Assembly: GCF_020097835.1 (NCBI RefSeq)
Contig: NZ_CP083666.1
Coordinates: 1,674,001 to 1,738,000 of the forward strand
Reading direction: 5' to 3'
Source: Haloprofundus halobius
Lineage (GTDB): Archaea; Halobacteriota; Halobacteria; Halobacteriales; Haloferacaceae
Length of the DNA: 64,000 nucleotides
The notes beneath the pieces were generated by a model. The model was not told the origin of the DNA. It ran no database searches and saw only the letters and a list, made by a program, of their open reading frames with translations. The position numbers and the translations under genes are program-made. Positions 25,072-34,517 of this stretch are shown here, piece after piece; within the stretch, counting starts at the first letter, position 1, and each line of letters starts with the position of its first letter.

Positions 25072-26142
25072 TCAGTCGTCGTCCGCGGGCGGTGCACGCG
25101 CTTCTCCGAACGCGCGGGCGGCGTCGCGGACGCGAGCGCCGAGACCCGGCGTCTCGTCGAGATCGACGGGACCGTGCTCGCGAATCTCGTCGAGGCTGCG
25201 CGGGAACTCCCGGAGGTCGTAGTGGATACCGATACCCGCGTTCGCGCCCTCGCCCATCGCGACGGGGACCTGATTGTGTCCGGGCGTGACGTCGCCGACG
25301 GCGACGACGCCCTCGACGCTCGTCCGGCCGTGGTCGTCGACGGCGACGGTGCCGTCGTCGGTGAGTTCGCAGCCGAGCTGTTCGGCGAGGTCGGTGTTGT
25401 AGTTCGAGCCGTACATCGGGAAGCCGCCGCGGTACTCGCGGAACTCGCCGTCGTCGAACTCGAACCCCTCCAGCCAGCCGTCGTCGCCCTTCTGCATACC
25501 GGTGATCTCGGCATCGACGATGTCGACGGGATGTCCTAGGAGGCGCTCGTCGGTCTCGTCGCTCCACTCGGGGTCGTCGCCGCGGAGCAGGAGGTCCACC
25601 TCGTCGGTGAAGTTGAGCATGATCATCGCGACGTGGGCGGCGCTCTCGCCGTTACCCATCACGTACACCGGCCGATCGACGAACATGTACGCGTCGCAGT
25701 GTAGGCAGTAGTGCAAGCCCTTGCCCGTCCGCGGCAGCGGCGGGTCCGGGCGCTCGTCGGAGAACCCGGTCGCGAGCACGACGCGCCGGGCGAGGAACTC
25801 GTCCTCGTTGCCGAGGAGGCGGAACCGGCCGTCGTCGTTCTGTTCGGCCTCGGTTATCAGGTCGCGGTGGAACTCCGCGCCGTACTCTTTGACCTGTTCG
25901 CGGGCGGTCTCCAGAAACTCGTTACCCGAGACGTCCTCGGTGACGCCGATGACGTTGTGCGTGTCGACCATCATCGCGGCGCGGCCGCCGCCGCGGTCGA
26001 CGACCGCCGTGTCGTGACCGAGTCGGGTCGTGTACAGCGCCGTCGAGAGTCCGGCGGGGCCGCCGCCGACGACGACGACATCGTACGATTCTGTCGTCCG
26101 ACTCGACGCGTCTTGCTCGTCGCCTGCTGAAGTCTCGCTCAT
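25072..26142 (-). CDS. FAD-dependent pyridine-nucleotide oxidoreductase, thioredoxin-reductase-like
   Basis: The protein has 356 residues. VVVVGGGPAGLS (residues 22-33) binds FAD. LHYCLHCDAY places Cys146 and Cys149 as a CxxC redox pair in the thioredoxin-reductase position. YVMGNGESAAHVAMI is the NAD(P)H site, and GVVAVGDVTPGHNQ the terminal FAD motif. It could reduce thioredoxin- or glutaredoxin-like partners or a small molecule; no thioredoxin gene is adjacent. The HCDAY context differs from the classical CATCDG of TrxB, so the substrate is uncertain. It begins at ATG 26140-26142. Confidence 0.85.
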   Translation of the reverse strand: MSETSAGDEQDASSRTTESYDVVVVGGGPAGLSTALYTTRLGHDTAVVDRGGGRAAMMVDTHNVIGVTEDVSGNEFLETAREQVKEYGAEFHRDLITEAEQNDDGRFRLLGNEDEFLARRVVLATGFSDERPDPPLPRTGKGLHYCLHCDAYMFVDRPVYVMGNGESAAHVAMIMLNFTDEVDLLLRGDDPEWSDETDERLLGHPVDIVDAEITGMQKGDDGWLEGFEFDDGEFREYRGGFPMYGSNYNTDLAEQLGCELTDDGTVAVDDHGRTSVEGVVAVGDVTPGHNQVPVAMGEGANAGIGIHYDLREFPRSLDEIREHGPVDLDETPGLGARVRDAARAFGEARAPPADDD

Positions 26143-26265
26143 TGCCAGCCTGTTGGAACGGCCCTCGTTTAAGAATGTAGCTCGCGTGCGACGGGAGCGC
26201 CCGCCCGTGACAGAGTGACATGCGTACAGGGACGCTACCGGCGTCGACACTGTCGGACTCGGTGC

Positions 26266-26898
26266 TCACACCACGACGGCGTAGCAGTTGCCGCTGGAGA
26301 CGAACACGTCGACGGGCGTGAGGTCGCTCGAACCGAGGTCGTCGCGGAACTCGTCGGGGTCGTAGATGTGGTAGAACCGGGGAACTCGCTCGCCGCCCGG
26401 CAGCGTCCAGTCGACGGTCGTGTCGAACCCCGCCGTCTCCTCGAACGTGCTGTGCTCGGTACTCCAGGCGCTCACCAGCGCGCGGCCACCGGGTCGCAGC
26501 ACCCGCGCGAGTTCGTCGAGGCTCGCGACTCTGGCCTCGCGGGAGGTGAGGTGATGCAGCGTCGCGACGTACACCGCGAGGTCGAACGTCTCGGTCCGAA
26601 ACGGGAGTCGCGCGGCGTCGCCGTGGACGAGCGACACGTCGAACCCGCGCTCGGCGGCGCGCTTGCGGGCTTCGCGCAGCAGTTGTCGGCTCACGTCGAG
26701 TCCGACGACGCTCCGCGCGTGCGACGCCAGTAACTCGCAGTGCCGCCCGTTCGCACAGCCGACGTCGAGCGCCCGCGTCGCCGGTCTCTCGTCGGCCACG
26801 TCGGCGACGAACGACTCTACCTCCGGCCACGGATACTCGCGGGTCGCCGCGAAGTGTTCGGCGATGGCGTCGTACGTCGCTCGCGGGTCGCCCTCCAT
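26266..26898 (-). CDS. Class I SAM-dependent methyltransferase, Trm9/ABH8-like
   Basis: The protein has 210 residues. ALDVGCANGRH (about residues 43-53) is motif I, VVGLDVSRQLL the acidic loop and DLAVYVATLHHL motif IV. The C-terminal PRFYHIYDPDEF resembles the RYYHxF block of Trm9-type tRNA wobble-uridine methyltransferases. A tRNA substrate is therefore possible but not proven; partner-type domains are absent. It starts at ATG 26896-26898 with an AT-poor leader; no partner gene is adjacent. Confidence 0.82.
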   Translation of the reverse strand: MEGDPRATYDAIAEHFAATREYPWPEVESFVADVADERPATRALDVGCANGRHCELLASHARSVVGLDVSRQLLREARKRAAERGFDVSLVHGDAARLPFRTETFDLAVYVATLHHLTSREARVASLDELARVLRPGGRALVSAWSTEHSTFEETAGFDTTVDWTLPGGERVPRFYHIYDPDEFRDDLGSSDLTPVDVFVSSGNCYAVVV

Positions 26899-26976
26899 GG
26901 GATAGAGTTCGGCGGGGAGAATAAACCAGCACCGGCCTGCGACGACCCGCGACGGCCCGTGAAGATCCTCGACAAT

Positions 26977-27016
26977 TCACGACAACCCACGACGACTCAC
27001 GACAACCCACGACGAC
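26977..27016. repeat. Two tandem 20-bp repeats
   Basis: TCACGACAACCCACGACGAC occurs twice head to tail (26977-26996 and 26997-27016), inside a longer run of CGAC-rich degenerate copies from about 26940 to 27030. It lies between the 3' end of the pilus-type gene and the methyltransferase start. Confidence 0.8.
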
Positions 27017-27063
27017 TTGCGGTGACGCACCGCGACCCCATCTCGGCCCGGCGTTCAGAGGAT

Positions 27064-29148
27064 TCAGAGGAGTGTGAACGCGAGCGCCGTCAGCGCGAGC
27101 AACACTACGACGTGTTTGATGCCGCCAGCGGGCGTCCCTTCGCCGAGTTGCCCCGCGACGACGCCGGAACACACCGCGTGGACGACGCACATGTGGTACA
27201 GCGTGAGCGTGTAGAGCCCGATGTCGACGCCCGTGAACCCGACGAGCGACGCCGGTCCGCCGGAGGTGACGCCTCCGTCCGGGGCGGCCGTCTGTGCCTC
27301 GTGGACCGCGGGGACGAACGCGAGCGTGATGGCGGCGACGATTGCGAGGAAGACGAAAAAGGAGATGTAGATGACTAGCTGGTAGGTGAGCATCTCCTGG
27401 CGGCGCTCCTCGCGGAGTCGCTCGGTCGCCTCGGCCTCGTCGGCGGCGATGCGGAGGACAGGACCGAGGTCACCGCTGGCGCGGGTAGCGTTGGCGATGA
27501 GCGCAACCGCTCGGGTTACCATCCCCGAGCCGACACGACGGTCGAAGCGCGCCAGCGCCGCCTCCACGTTTGCACCCCACTCGATGTCGCGCCGGAGTCG
27601 ACGCACGTCCGGTGTGAGCGCTCCCAGGTCGCTGTCGGCGACGCGCTGGAAGCTCTCGACGACGGTCGAACCCGCCTCGTTGACGCTCGCCAGTCGGTCG
27701 AGGAAGTCCGGGACCGCCGCCTCGTACGCGCGGATGCGACGCTTCCGGAACTCGTGAGCGAGCGCGAACCCGCCGAGTGCGAGCGTCGTCGCCTCGACGA
27801 GCGGCCCGTCGAGCGCCGTCACCGCGCCGACGAGGTCGGCAGGGACCGTCGAGAAATCGATGCGAGCGACGAACCACAGAAGCGCCACCGGGACGCTGAC
27901 CCACAGCGCCCGAACCGGCCGGTCGAGGAGCGCACCGGCGGGGTCGGAGAGCATCGCTCGAATCGGACGGATGCGGTCGTGGATTCGCAGGCGTTCCCTG
28001 TCGGCGCTCCAGCGGTCGGGCGGCACCTCCGCGGGGGCGACCGCGGTCAACGCGTCACCTTCGACCGTCCCGCCGTCGGCGACGACGTCGTCGTCCGTAC
28101 CAGGGTCGAGACGGTTCGACGGCGGTCGGTACGACTGGGTGAGGCTATCGACGTAGACGACGTAGCCCGCCGTCGCCAGCGGGATTCCGAGATAGACGAT
28201 GAACCGGAGCATCGCGAGCGTGTCGCTGAGAACGAGGCCGATGACGACGAGGATGGTGACGAGAAGCAGCGGTCCGACGACCAGAAGCGAGACGTACGCC
28301 TCCGCGAACGTCGCCAGCAGTTCGAGATACCGGAGCTGCTGGGACGCCGCTTTCGTCTCGTAGCGCTCGTACTGGTCGTGGAGGAAGCCGGAGAGATTGC
28401 GGCCGCTGCCGAGGACGCTCGCGAGGTTCTCGGCGAACTCGGCCATGTCCTCGCTGGGCGTCCGACGGGCGGTCCGCGACAGCGCCGTCAGCACGTCGAC
28501 GCCGAACATCTCAATCTCGCGGACGGCGACGCCGATCTCGACCGCCGCCTCGCCGTAGACGTCGTCGTTCTCCGCGAGCGTCGAGAGCACCGTCGGAAAC
28601 GACGTGCCGCTCCGCGACAGCGCGTAGACGAACGCGACGGTCCGGGGCAGCGACGCGTCGATGCGGTTCGCTCGGGTGCGGGCCGTCGCGTCGTGGAGAT
28701 ACCAGCGCGCCCAGTAACAGCCGACGCCGAGGCACACCGCGAGGCCGCCCCCGACGGCGAGCAGCAGGAGGAATCGGGCGCTGTGACGCATCGACCCGGA
28801 GTCGTCGACGAGCGCGGTCCCCGCGAGCGCCTCCGCCGCCTCCAGCGGCGATATCGCGAGCAGTCCGAGCCCCGCGCCGAGACACGCCCCGGCAAGCGCC
28901 AGCAGAGCCGAGAAGAACAGCGTCCGGGAGGCGTGGGCGTAGTGGGTTTCGGCGACGTGGGCGGCGCGGAGGCGGTCGATCTGTCGGGCCTTCCGTGGGC
29001 CGTCGTCAGCGACGTAGTCACCGAAGACGAGTGTCGACGCGCGGGTGAGCAGGCGGTTCGTCGGTGCGTGGACGACCGAGAGGCAGAGCGGAGCGCAGAG
29101 CAGCACCGCGAACGCGACGGCGAATGCGACCCCCGCGGCGAGAATCAC
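27064..29148 (-). CDS. Type II secretion/type IV pilus membrane protein, GspF/PilC (TadC) type
   Basis: The protein has 694 residues and two GspF domains. The first is at about 165-290 (VYALSRSGTSFPTVLSTLAE...ASVLGSGRNLSGFLHDQYER), the second at about 475-610 (RLASVNEAGSTVVESFQRVA). There are about nine membrane spans, including N-terminal and C-terminal pairs. It should be the platform of a type IV pilus-like or secretion system, working with the ATPase encoded immediately upstream. It starts at a GTG that shares four bases (GTGA) with the ATPase stop. No pilin-like gene is visible next to the pair. Confidence 0.88.
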   Translation of the reverse strand: MILAAGVAFAVAFAVLLCAPLCLSVVHAPTNRLLTRASTLVFGDYVADDGPRKARQIDRLRAAHVAETHYAHASRTLFFSALLALAGACLGAGLGLLAISPLEAAEALAGTALVDDSGSMRHSARFLLLLAVGGGLAVCLGVGCYWARWYLHDATARTRANRIDASLPRTVAFVYALSRSGTSFPTVLSTLAENDDVYGEAAVEIGVAVREIEMFGVDVLTALSRTARRTPSEDMAEFAENLASVLGSGRNLSGFLHDQYERYETKAASQQLRYLELLATFAEAYVSLLVVGPLLLVTILVVIGLVLSDTLAMLRFIVYLGIPLATAGYVVYVDSLTQSYRPPSNRLDPGTDDDVVADGGTVEGDALTAVAPAEVPPDRWSADRERLRIHDRIRPIRAMLSDPAGALLDRPVRALWVSVPVALLWFVARIDFSTVPADLVGAVTALDGPLVEATTLALGGFALAHEFRKRRIRAYEAAVPDFLDRLASVNEAGSTVVESFQRVADSDLGALTPDVRRLRRDIEWGANVEAALARFDRRVGSGMVTRAVALIANATRASGDLGPVLRIAADEAEATERLREERRQEMLTYQLVIYISFFVFLAIVAAITLAFVPAVHEAQTAAPDGGVTSGGPASLVGFTGVDIGLYTLTLYHMCVVHAVCSGVVAGQLGEGTPAGGIKHVVVLLALTALAFTLL

Positions 29149-30917
29149 CGTCTCGCTCCGTCGGTCGCCGCCTCGGCGGGATGGTCGCCAGCGTCGTCGC
29201 CAGCGTCGTCGCCGCCGTCGTCGCCAGCGTCGTCGTCGCCGTCGTCGCCATCGCTACTGCCACCCCGGCCTCCACCGTCGTCCTCGTCGAGGCCGACACG
29301 CGAGAGCGCCGCCTCCGGGTCGGCGTAGTACTGGTCGACGAGCGCGGTGAAACGGCGGAAGTCCGAGATGCCACGTTCGCACAGTACGTCGAGGAACCGC
29401 TTTCGACGGTTGAGTTCGCGCAGCAGCGTCGACCGGTCCCAGCCTCTCTCGGCCTGAATCTCGTCGAGCAGGTCGCTGTCGTGTCGGGTGAACTCGTCGC
29501 GTCCGGGGTTCCACGAGAAGGACGACGAGTAGTCGAGTTCGCCCGTCCGCTGGTCGATGCCGCCGAGTTCGCCGATGATTTTCGTGCGCCGGACGCGTTC
29601 GCCGTCGAAGCGGGTGAGCGTCTGTATCGAGAGGATGTCGAGCGACTGCACCATCGCCCGCGGCACGTCGATGGGTTCGTTCTCCAGTCGGTTGATGACC
29701 GTCTCGATGCTGTCGGCGTGCATCGTCGAGAACGTCGTGTGGCCGGTGTTCATCGCCTGAAACAGCGTGACGGCCTCCCTTCCCCTGACCTCGCCGACGA
29801 GGATGTACTCGGGGCGGTGTCTGAGCGCCGAACGAAGCAGGTCGTACATGTCGACGTCAGCGCCCTCCTGGCGGCGCTCGCGCGTGACGCCCGAGAGCCA
29901 GTTGTCGTGGTGCAGCGCCAGTTCGCGGGTGTCCTCGATGGAGAGCACCTTCGCCCGCGGCGGGATGAACATCGAGACGGCGTTCATCGAGGTGGTCTTG
30001 CCCGACGCCGTGCCGCCCGCGAAGACGAGCGACTTGTTGTGTTCGATGCAGAGCCACAGGTACGCCATCTGTTCGACGCTGAAGGTGCCGAACTCGACGA
30101 GATCGACGGGCGTGAACGGCTCTTCGGCGTACTGTCGGATGGTGAACGCCGAGCCTCTGGGCGTCACCTCCTCGCCGAGGGCGAGTTCCGCGCGCGACCC
30201 GTCGGGCAGCGTCGTCTCGACGATGGGGTCGCCCACGGAGATATGGCGACCGGACTGCTGAGCGAGACGGACGACGAAGTCGTCGAGTTCGTCGCGCTCG
30301 AAGCGGATGTCGGTCGCGATGTCGGCGTACTCGTTGTGGTACGCGAAGATGGGGACGCCGTAGCCGTCGCAGGAGAGATCCTCGATTCGCGGGTCGGACA
30401 GAAGCGGGTCGATGCGGCCGAACCCGCGGAAGTCGCGGTGGAGGTAGTACAGAAGAGTGTGGAAACTCTCGGCCCCCGGCGAGACGCCGTACGATTCGAG
30501 CAGTCCGGCGAGCGCGTCGGCCAGCGGGTCGTCTTCGAGCGTCGCGTCGCCGCTGTCGGCGGGGCTCACCGGGTCGTCACCGAACAGCAGCGGTTCCCGG
30601 ATGTCGCTCGACGTGCGGCGGAGCAACGCCCGCTCGAACGCGTCGAGGTCGGGTTCGACCGTGTGGTAGCGGTGGGCGTTCTCGGCCGCCGCGTACGTGA
30701 CGACGACGTAGGCGTACGGCGCGCTCACCCAGTAACGGTCGACCTCCTCGTGACCGTTCGGCGGGTCGAACGAAGCGAGCGGTCCGTCCGACGCCGGCCG
30801 GAGCGGCCGAACCGCCACGTCGACGCCGCGCAACAGTTCGAGCGTCCGCGACGCTCGTCGTCGAAGCGCGTCGAGGGGCGTCGTCGGTCCGGCCGAAGAT
30901 ATCGATTCGTCTGACAT
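29145..30917 (-). CDS. Type II/IV secretion system ATPase, GspE/PilB (TadA) type
   Basis: The protein has 590 residues. GYGVPIFAYHNEYADI and the following N-domain lead to Walker A FAGGTASGKTTSMNA (about residue 300), IEDTRELALHHDNW (Asp box), LVGEVRGREAVTLFQAMNTGH (Walker B and His box) and an arginine-finger region. It powers pilus assembly or secretion at the cytoplasmic membrane. The last 45 residues are a Gly/Asp repeat tail (GDDAGDD units), encoded by a GTCGTCGCCAGC-type repeat at about 29190-29250. The start ATG 30915-30917 is preferred over upstream basic sequence. Confidence 0.9.
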   Translation of the reverse strand: MSDESISSAGPTTPLDALRRRASRTLELLRGVDVAVRPLRPASDGPLASFDPPNGHEEVDRYWVSAPYAYVVVTYAAAENAHRYHTVEPDLDAFERALLRRTSSDIREPLLFGDDPVSPADSGDATLEDDPLADALAGLLESYGVSPGAESFHTLLYYLHRDFRGFGRIDPLLSDPRIEDLSCDGYGVPIFAYHNEYADIATDIRFERDELDDFVVRLAQQSGRHISVGDPIVETTLPDGSRAELALGEEVTPRGSAFTIRQYAEEPFTPVDLVEFGTFSVEQMAYLWLCIEHNKSLVFAGGTASGKTTSMNAVSMFIPPRAKVLSIEDTRELALHHDNWLSGVTRERRQEGADVDMYDLLRSALRHRPEYILVGEVRGREAVTLFQAMNTGHTTFSTMHADSIETVINRLENEPIDVPRAMVQSLDILSIQTLTRFDGERVRRTKIIGELGGIDQRTGELDYSSSFSWNPGRDEFTRHDSDLLDEIQAERGWDRSTLLRELNRRKRFLDVLCERGISDFRRFTALVDQYYADPEAALSRVGLDEDDGGGRGGSSDGDDGDDDAGDDGGDDAGDDAGDHPAEAATDGARR

Positions 30918-31161
30918 TCTGTTTCTCCGAAGTTCAGCGCGACCATTCCGGCGCGGGGGTCTTAAAACCGAGCGTCCGGTCGGGGCGGCGCGCCGAACGA
31001 CGGGTGGTCGACGAAGATGGACGCGAAGCGGGGTCGACAGGGTCACGATGAGGGTGGACGCGAAGCGAAGTCGACGGACCACGAAGAGGAGTGGAAGCCA
31101 CCATTCGACCTCCCGCCGGCGTTACGTTCATACCGCCTCGAACCGAAGTTCCTGCTATCGA

Positions 31162-31638
31162 ATGAGGCGGGATTACTTCGAACTGGCAGTCGAACACATC
31201 GACTGGGTCGAAACCGGCGACGCGCCCGAGAAGCCGACGGTAAAAATCGACTTCTACGGCCCCGCGGAACTCCTCCAGCGGCGGCTTTCGGGCGTGGACG
31301 GAGAGCTTCTCGACGCGAAACAGACCGACGTCGCGTTTCGACTTCAGGAATCGCTGGACGAGAGCCCCGAGGCACCGGGCGTCGTCAGTGTCACGAACCG
31401 CATCACGGGTGACTTCGTCCTCGAACTGAACGAGGACGCCGACGACGTGCTGAAGTTCATCCGGGCCGCGCGCGAGTACGGGAAAGCGTCCGGCGACGAC
31501 GACGGCCGGTACCGAGTCGAACTCTCCATCGAAGGCGAACCGCTCGTCACGTACGAAAAGACGACGTTTCTCGTCTACAACGCCGACGGCGACCTGATGC
31601 GACGAGAGAGCCTCATCCCCTCCGGCGTCGAACTCTGA
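31162..31638 (+). CDS. DUF5793 family protein
   Basis: The protein has 158 residues beginning MRRDYFELAVEHIDWVETGD. It has beta-rich blocks (PTVKIDFYGPAELLQRRL, VVSVTNRITGDFVLELN, KFIRAAREYG) conserved in haloarchaeal DUF5793 proteins; the function is unknown. It is soluble and very acidic. The ATG at 31162 is preferred, as upstream codons are Arg/Ser-rich. The leader at 31018-31070 contains two imperfect copies of GGACGCGAAGCG...GTCGAC. Confidence 0.78.
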   Translation: MRRDYFELAVEHIDWVETGDAPEKPTVKIDFYGPAELLQRRLSGVDGELLDAKQTDVAFRLQESLDESPEAPGVVSVTNRITGDFVLELNEDADDVLKFIRAAREYGKASGDDDGRYRVELSIEGEPLVTYEKTTFLVYNADGDLMRRESLIPSGVEL

Positions 31639-31722
31639 GTTCGTCGCCGCTGCGCTCCGTCGACCGGCGGAAACGTCGCCCGAATCACGCCTCTTATAAC
31701 GCTCAGCCGCCGTATTCGGCCC

Positions 31723-32349
31723 GTGAAGAACGTCACCGACCGCACGAGCAACCCGTTCGGCATGCGGCCGTCCTGCCCCGAGTTCGTCCCCGGCTACGGC
31801 GACGCCAACGCGCACTTTCACGTCGTCGGCGACCACCCCGGCGTCCACGGCGGCGCCGACACCGGCGTCCCCTTTACGAACGAAGCGAGTCGAAAACTCC
31901 AGCGGGCGCTCGTCGAGGCGGGGTTACTCCGCAGCGCGGGTGACGAACCGGAGGTCGACCGGACGTTCCTGTCGTACCTCCACATGTGCGTCTCCGAAAC
32001 GACGCCGACGCAGGCGGCGTACGACGACATGGAACGGTTCTTCGACGCAGAACTCCGCGCCATCGCCGCGCACGTTCTCGTGCCGGTGGGCGCACGCGCG
32101 ACGAAGCACGTCCTCGAAATGTACACCGCACAGGCGTGGAAGACCGAAATTGACATGGAACAACTCCACGCGACGGAGATGCGCGGCAGCGGGTGGCTCG
32201 TCGTCCCCGTCAAAGACCCCGCGGAGTGGGAGGACGGCGACGGGGACCGCCTCGTCGAGGCGCTGTTGACGCTGCAGTCGACCGACTACCGTCGCGAGAC
32301 GGACCTCGGGCGCTTCCTCCCCGGCGACGACCCGTATCTCGTCCGGTAG
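31723..32349 (+). CDS. Uracil-DNA glycosylase superfamily protein
   Basis: The protein has 208 residues. NPFGMRPSCPEFVPGYGDANAHFHVVGDHPG contains the N-terminal UDG-superfamily pocket pattern with xxGxxPG-like VVGDHPG. YLHMCVSETTPT and LVPVGARATKHVL correspond to the later conserved strands. It may remove uracil or act on another DNA base; it lacks the four-Cys iron-sulfur motif of family 4/5 enzymes. The start is GTG 31723, which gives the conserved KNVTDRTSNPF beginning. Confidence 0.75.
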   Translation: MKNVTDRTSNPFGMRPSCPEFVPGYGDANAHFHVVGDHPGVHGGADTGVPFTNEASRKLQRALVEAGLLRSAGDEPEVDRTFLSYLHMCVSETTPTQAAYDDMERFFDAELRAIAAHVLVPVGARATKHVLEMYTAQAWKTEIDMEQLHATEMRGSGWLVVPVKDPAEWEDGDGDRLVEALLTLQSTDYRRETDLGRFLPGDDPYLVR

Positions 32350-32751
32350 GTCCACTTCGAAAAATAATTATAAATCCGACAGAATTGAGACGACTGTCCA
32401 GCGAAGCGGAGGCGTTCTTTCTATAGTGGAATATCGTGCGGGAGTTTGGTCTATTTCTGCGCGGTTCATGCACTTACTCCGAGAATTCAGGCTGATATTG
32501 GACTATACCAAGGATTTTTAGTGGTATCTATCAAATCAGTAGTTGGCGTGCGTGGATGCCCATGCCGCCATTTGCGACTGCGGGACTGGTGCTCACCGTA
32601 GTGGCTTGGTCAAAGGCGGTCCGCCTCGCGGACCGTTTTCCACTCTTCTGAACCACGTCGCTCCGCGAGCGATGGGGTCGGCGGAACGCACACCGAAGCG
32701 CGCAGTTCGCGATACCGGCGCCGAGAACTCAGAGAGGGAACCCGAGACCGA
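32350..32751. other. Intergenic region between convergent genes, partly AT-rich
   Basis: I see no gene. Bases 32360-32545 are clearly AT-rich with TATA-like words (aattataaat at about 32365), unlike the surrounding sequence, and may be a scar of foreign DNA. A 7-bp hairpin with a T-rich tail sits at 32618-32640. Confidence 0.5.
32618..32634 (+). terminator. Hairpin GGTCCGC-CTC-GCGGACC followed by GTTTTC
   Basis: A perfect 7-bp stem with a 3-base loop and a short T-run lies between the convergent UDG-like and acyl-CoA synthetase genes. The position fits a terminator, though archaeal termination usually needs only T-runs. Confidence 0.4.
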
Positions 32752-34434
32752 CTACGCCGTCGGGTCGTCGGTCTGGTCGCGCAATTCCGTCCGTCGAATC
32801 TTGCCCGTCACCGTCTTCGGCAAGTCGTCGACGAACTCCACCTCCCTGGGGTACTCGTGCGCGGAGAGTTCGTTTCGGACGTGCTGCTGAATGTCCTCCG
32901 CGAGTTCGTCGCCGGGGCTCTCACCCTCGGCGAGGACGACGTACGCCTTCACGATGTTACCGCGCTCGGAGTGGGGTTTGGGGACGACGGCCGCCTCCGC
33001 GACGGCGGGGTGTTCGCCGAGCGACGACTCCACCTCGAACGGGCCGATGCGGTAGCCCGACGAGAGGATGACGTCGTCGGCGCGGCCCTCGAACCAGAAG
33101 TAGCCGTCCTCGTCCTTCTGGGCCAGGTCGCCCGAGAGATACCAATCGTTCACGAAACAGTCGGCGGTCTGCTCCGGCTTCTCCCAGTACTCCGCGAAGA
33201 AACACGGGAACTCGCCGCGGTGGGCGATCTCGCCCGTCTCGTTCGGCCCCAGGGGTTCGCCCGTCTCGGGGTCGACGATGTCGGAGGTCACGCCGGGGAG
33301 CGGTTTACCCATGCTCCCCGGTCTGAGTTCCATCGTCGGGTAGTTGTTGACGACCATGTTGCCCGTCTCGGTCTGGCCGTAGGTGTCGTACACCGTCACG
33401 CCAAGGCGCTCTTCAGCCCAGTCGATGACGCCCGCGCTCAGCGGTTCGCCGATGCTCAGCGCGTGTCTGAGGTCGAGATTGACGCCCGCGAGCACCTCCT
33501 CGTTCGCGCGGAGCATCCGGTAGGCGGTGGGGACGCTGAAGAGAACGGAGACGGGATACTCGTCGAGCAACTCAGCCCACGTCTCGGGGTCGAACTCGCC
33601 CTCGTAGGTGAACAGCGTCGTCCCCCAGAACCACGCGCCGAGCGTGTTGATGGGGCCGGTGAGCCAGCCCAAATCGGCCGTGCTCCAGTAGAGGTCGCCC
33701 GGTTGGAGGTCGACGGCGAATCGCTGGGTCGCCGCGACGCCCGCGACCCACCGGTGTTTGTGGAGAACGCCCTTCGCCAGTCCCGTGGTCCCGCTGGTGT
33801 AGTACAGCAGCGCGTCGTCCTCGCCGCCCGTTTCCGCCACCTGGTACTCGTCGCTCGCCTCACTCATCGCGCGGTCGAAGTCCACGTCGTCGTGACGCTC
33901 GTCGCCCTGCCGCCTCTCGCCGCGAGCGTCGTCCGTTCCGAGGACGATTACGGTCTCGACCGAGGGCGCGTCGTCGAGCGCTCGCTCCACCGTCTCCTCG
34001 TTCTCGGCGGTCGTGACGACGAGTTTCGCGTCGCAGTCGTCGAGGCGGTAGGTGATGCCATCAGGTCCGAACCGCTCGTTGACGCTGCCCCAGACGGCCC
34101 CGCGCTTCAGCGCGCCGACGAGCGCGACGTAGTGTTCGGGCACCCGCGGCATGTACGAGAACACCCGGTCGCTGCGCTCGACGCCGAGTGATTCGAGTAC
34201 GTTCGCGAATCGGTTCGACTGCTCCCTCAGTTCGGCGAAAGTGAGTGTCTCGCTCTCCCCGTCGGTGCCGACGTAGCGAAGCGCCACGTTCTCGCCGCCG
34301 GCGGCGTGGCGGTCGCACACCTCGTGCGCGATGTTCAGTCGCTCGGGCGCGTCCCAGTCGGCTTCGCCGTAGATGTCGTCCCACGTGAACGAGTCGTACG
34401 TCTCCTCGTACGATTCGAGGTTGTGCTGTGTCAT
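32752..34434 (-). CDS. Acyl-CoA synthetase (AMP-forming), acetyl/medium-chain type
   Basis: The protein has 560 residues. LLYYTSGTTGLAKGVLHKH is the P-loop of the ANL superfamily (motif A3). YDTYGQTETG (A5), YLSGDLAQKDEDGYFWFEGRADDVI (A7/A8) and the C-terminal PKTVTGKIRRTEL with catalytic Lys follow. It should activate acetate, propionate or a short acid to the CoA thioester via an adenylate. Sequence alone does not fix the chain length. The start is ATG 34432-34434. The gene is monocistronic and flanked downstream by a gene-free gap. Confidence 0.9.
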   Translation of the reverse strand: MTQHNLESYEETYDSFTWDDIYGEADWDAPERLNIAHEVCDRHAAGGENVALRYVGTDGESETLTFAELREQSNRFANVLESLGVERSDRVFSYMPRVPEHYVALVGALKRGAVWGSVNERFGPDGITYRLDDCDAKLVVTTAENEETVERALDDAPSVETVIVLGTDDARGERRQGDERHDDVDFDRAMSEASDEYQVAETGGEDDALLYYTSGTTGLAKGVLHKHRWVAGVAATQRFAVDLQPGDLYWSTADLGWLTGPINTLGAWFWGTTLFTYEGEFDPETWAELLDEYPVSVLFSVPTAYRMLRANEEVLAGVNLDLRHALSIGEPLSAGVIDWAEERLGVTVYDTYGQTETGNMVVNNYPTMELRPGSMGKPLPGVTSDIVDPETGEPLGPNETGEIAHRGEFPCFFAEYWEKPEQTADCFVNDWYLSGDLAQKDEDGYFWFEGRADDVILSSGYRIGPFEVESSLGEHPAVAEAAVVPKPHSERGNIVKAYVVLAEGESPGDELAEDIQQHVRNELSAHEYPREVEFVDDLPKTVTGKIRRTELRDQTDDPTA

Positions 34435-34517
34435 CAACGAACGTGATGATAACCGACGAAATAACGGTACGGACGGGTCGTTCAGACTGAATTGTTAGAG
34501 AAGACGAACGAGTGCGC

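Noticed and set aside
29190-29250. GTCGTCGCCAGC repeats as a possible CRISPR or regulatory array
   Set aside because: They encode the Gly/Asp tail of the ATPase in frame and have no spacers.
29064-30914. Very long plus-strand frame opposite the secretion ATPase
   Set aside because: It is a mirror of the real ATPase, whose Walker A, Asp and His boxes are all present on the minus strand.
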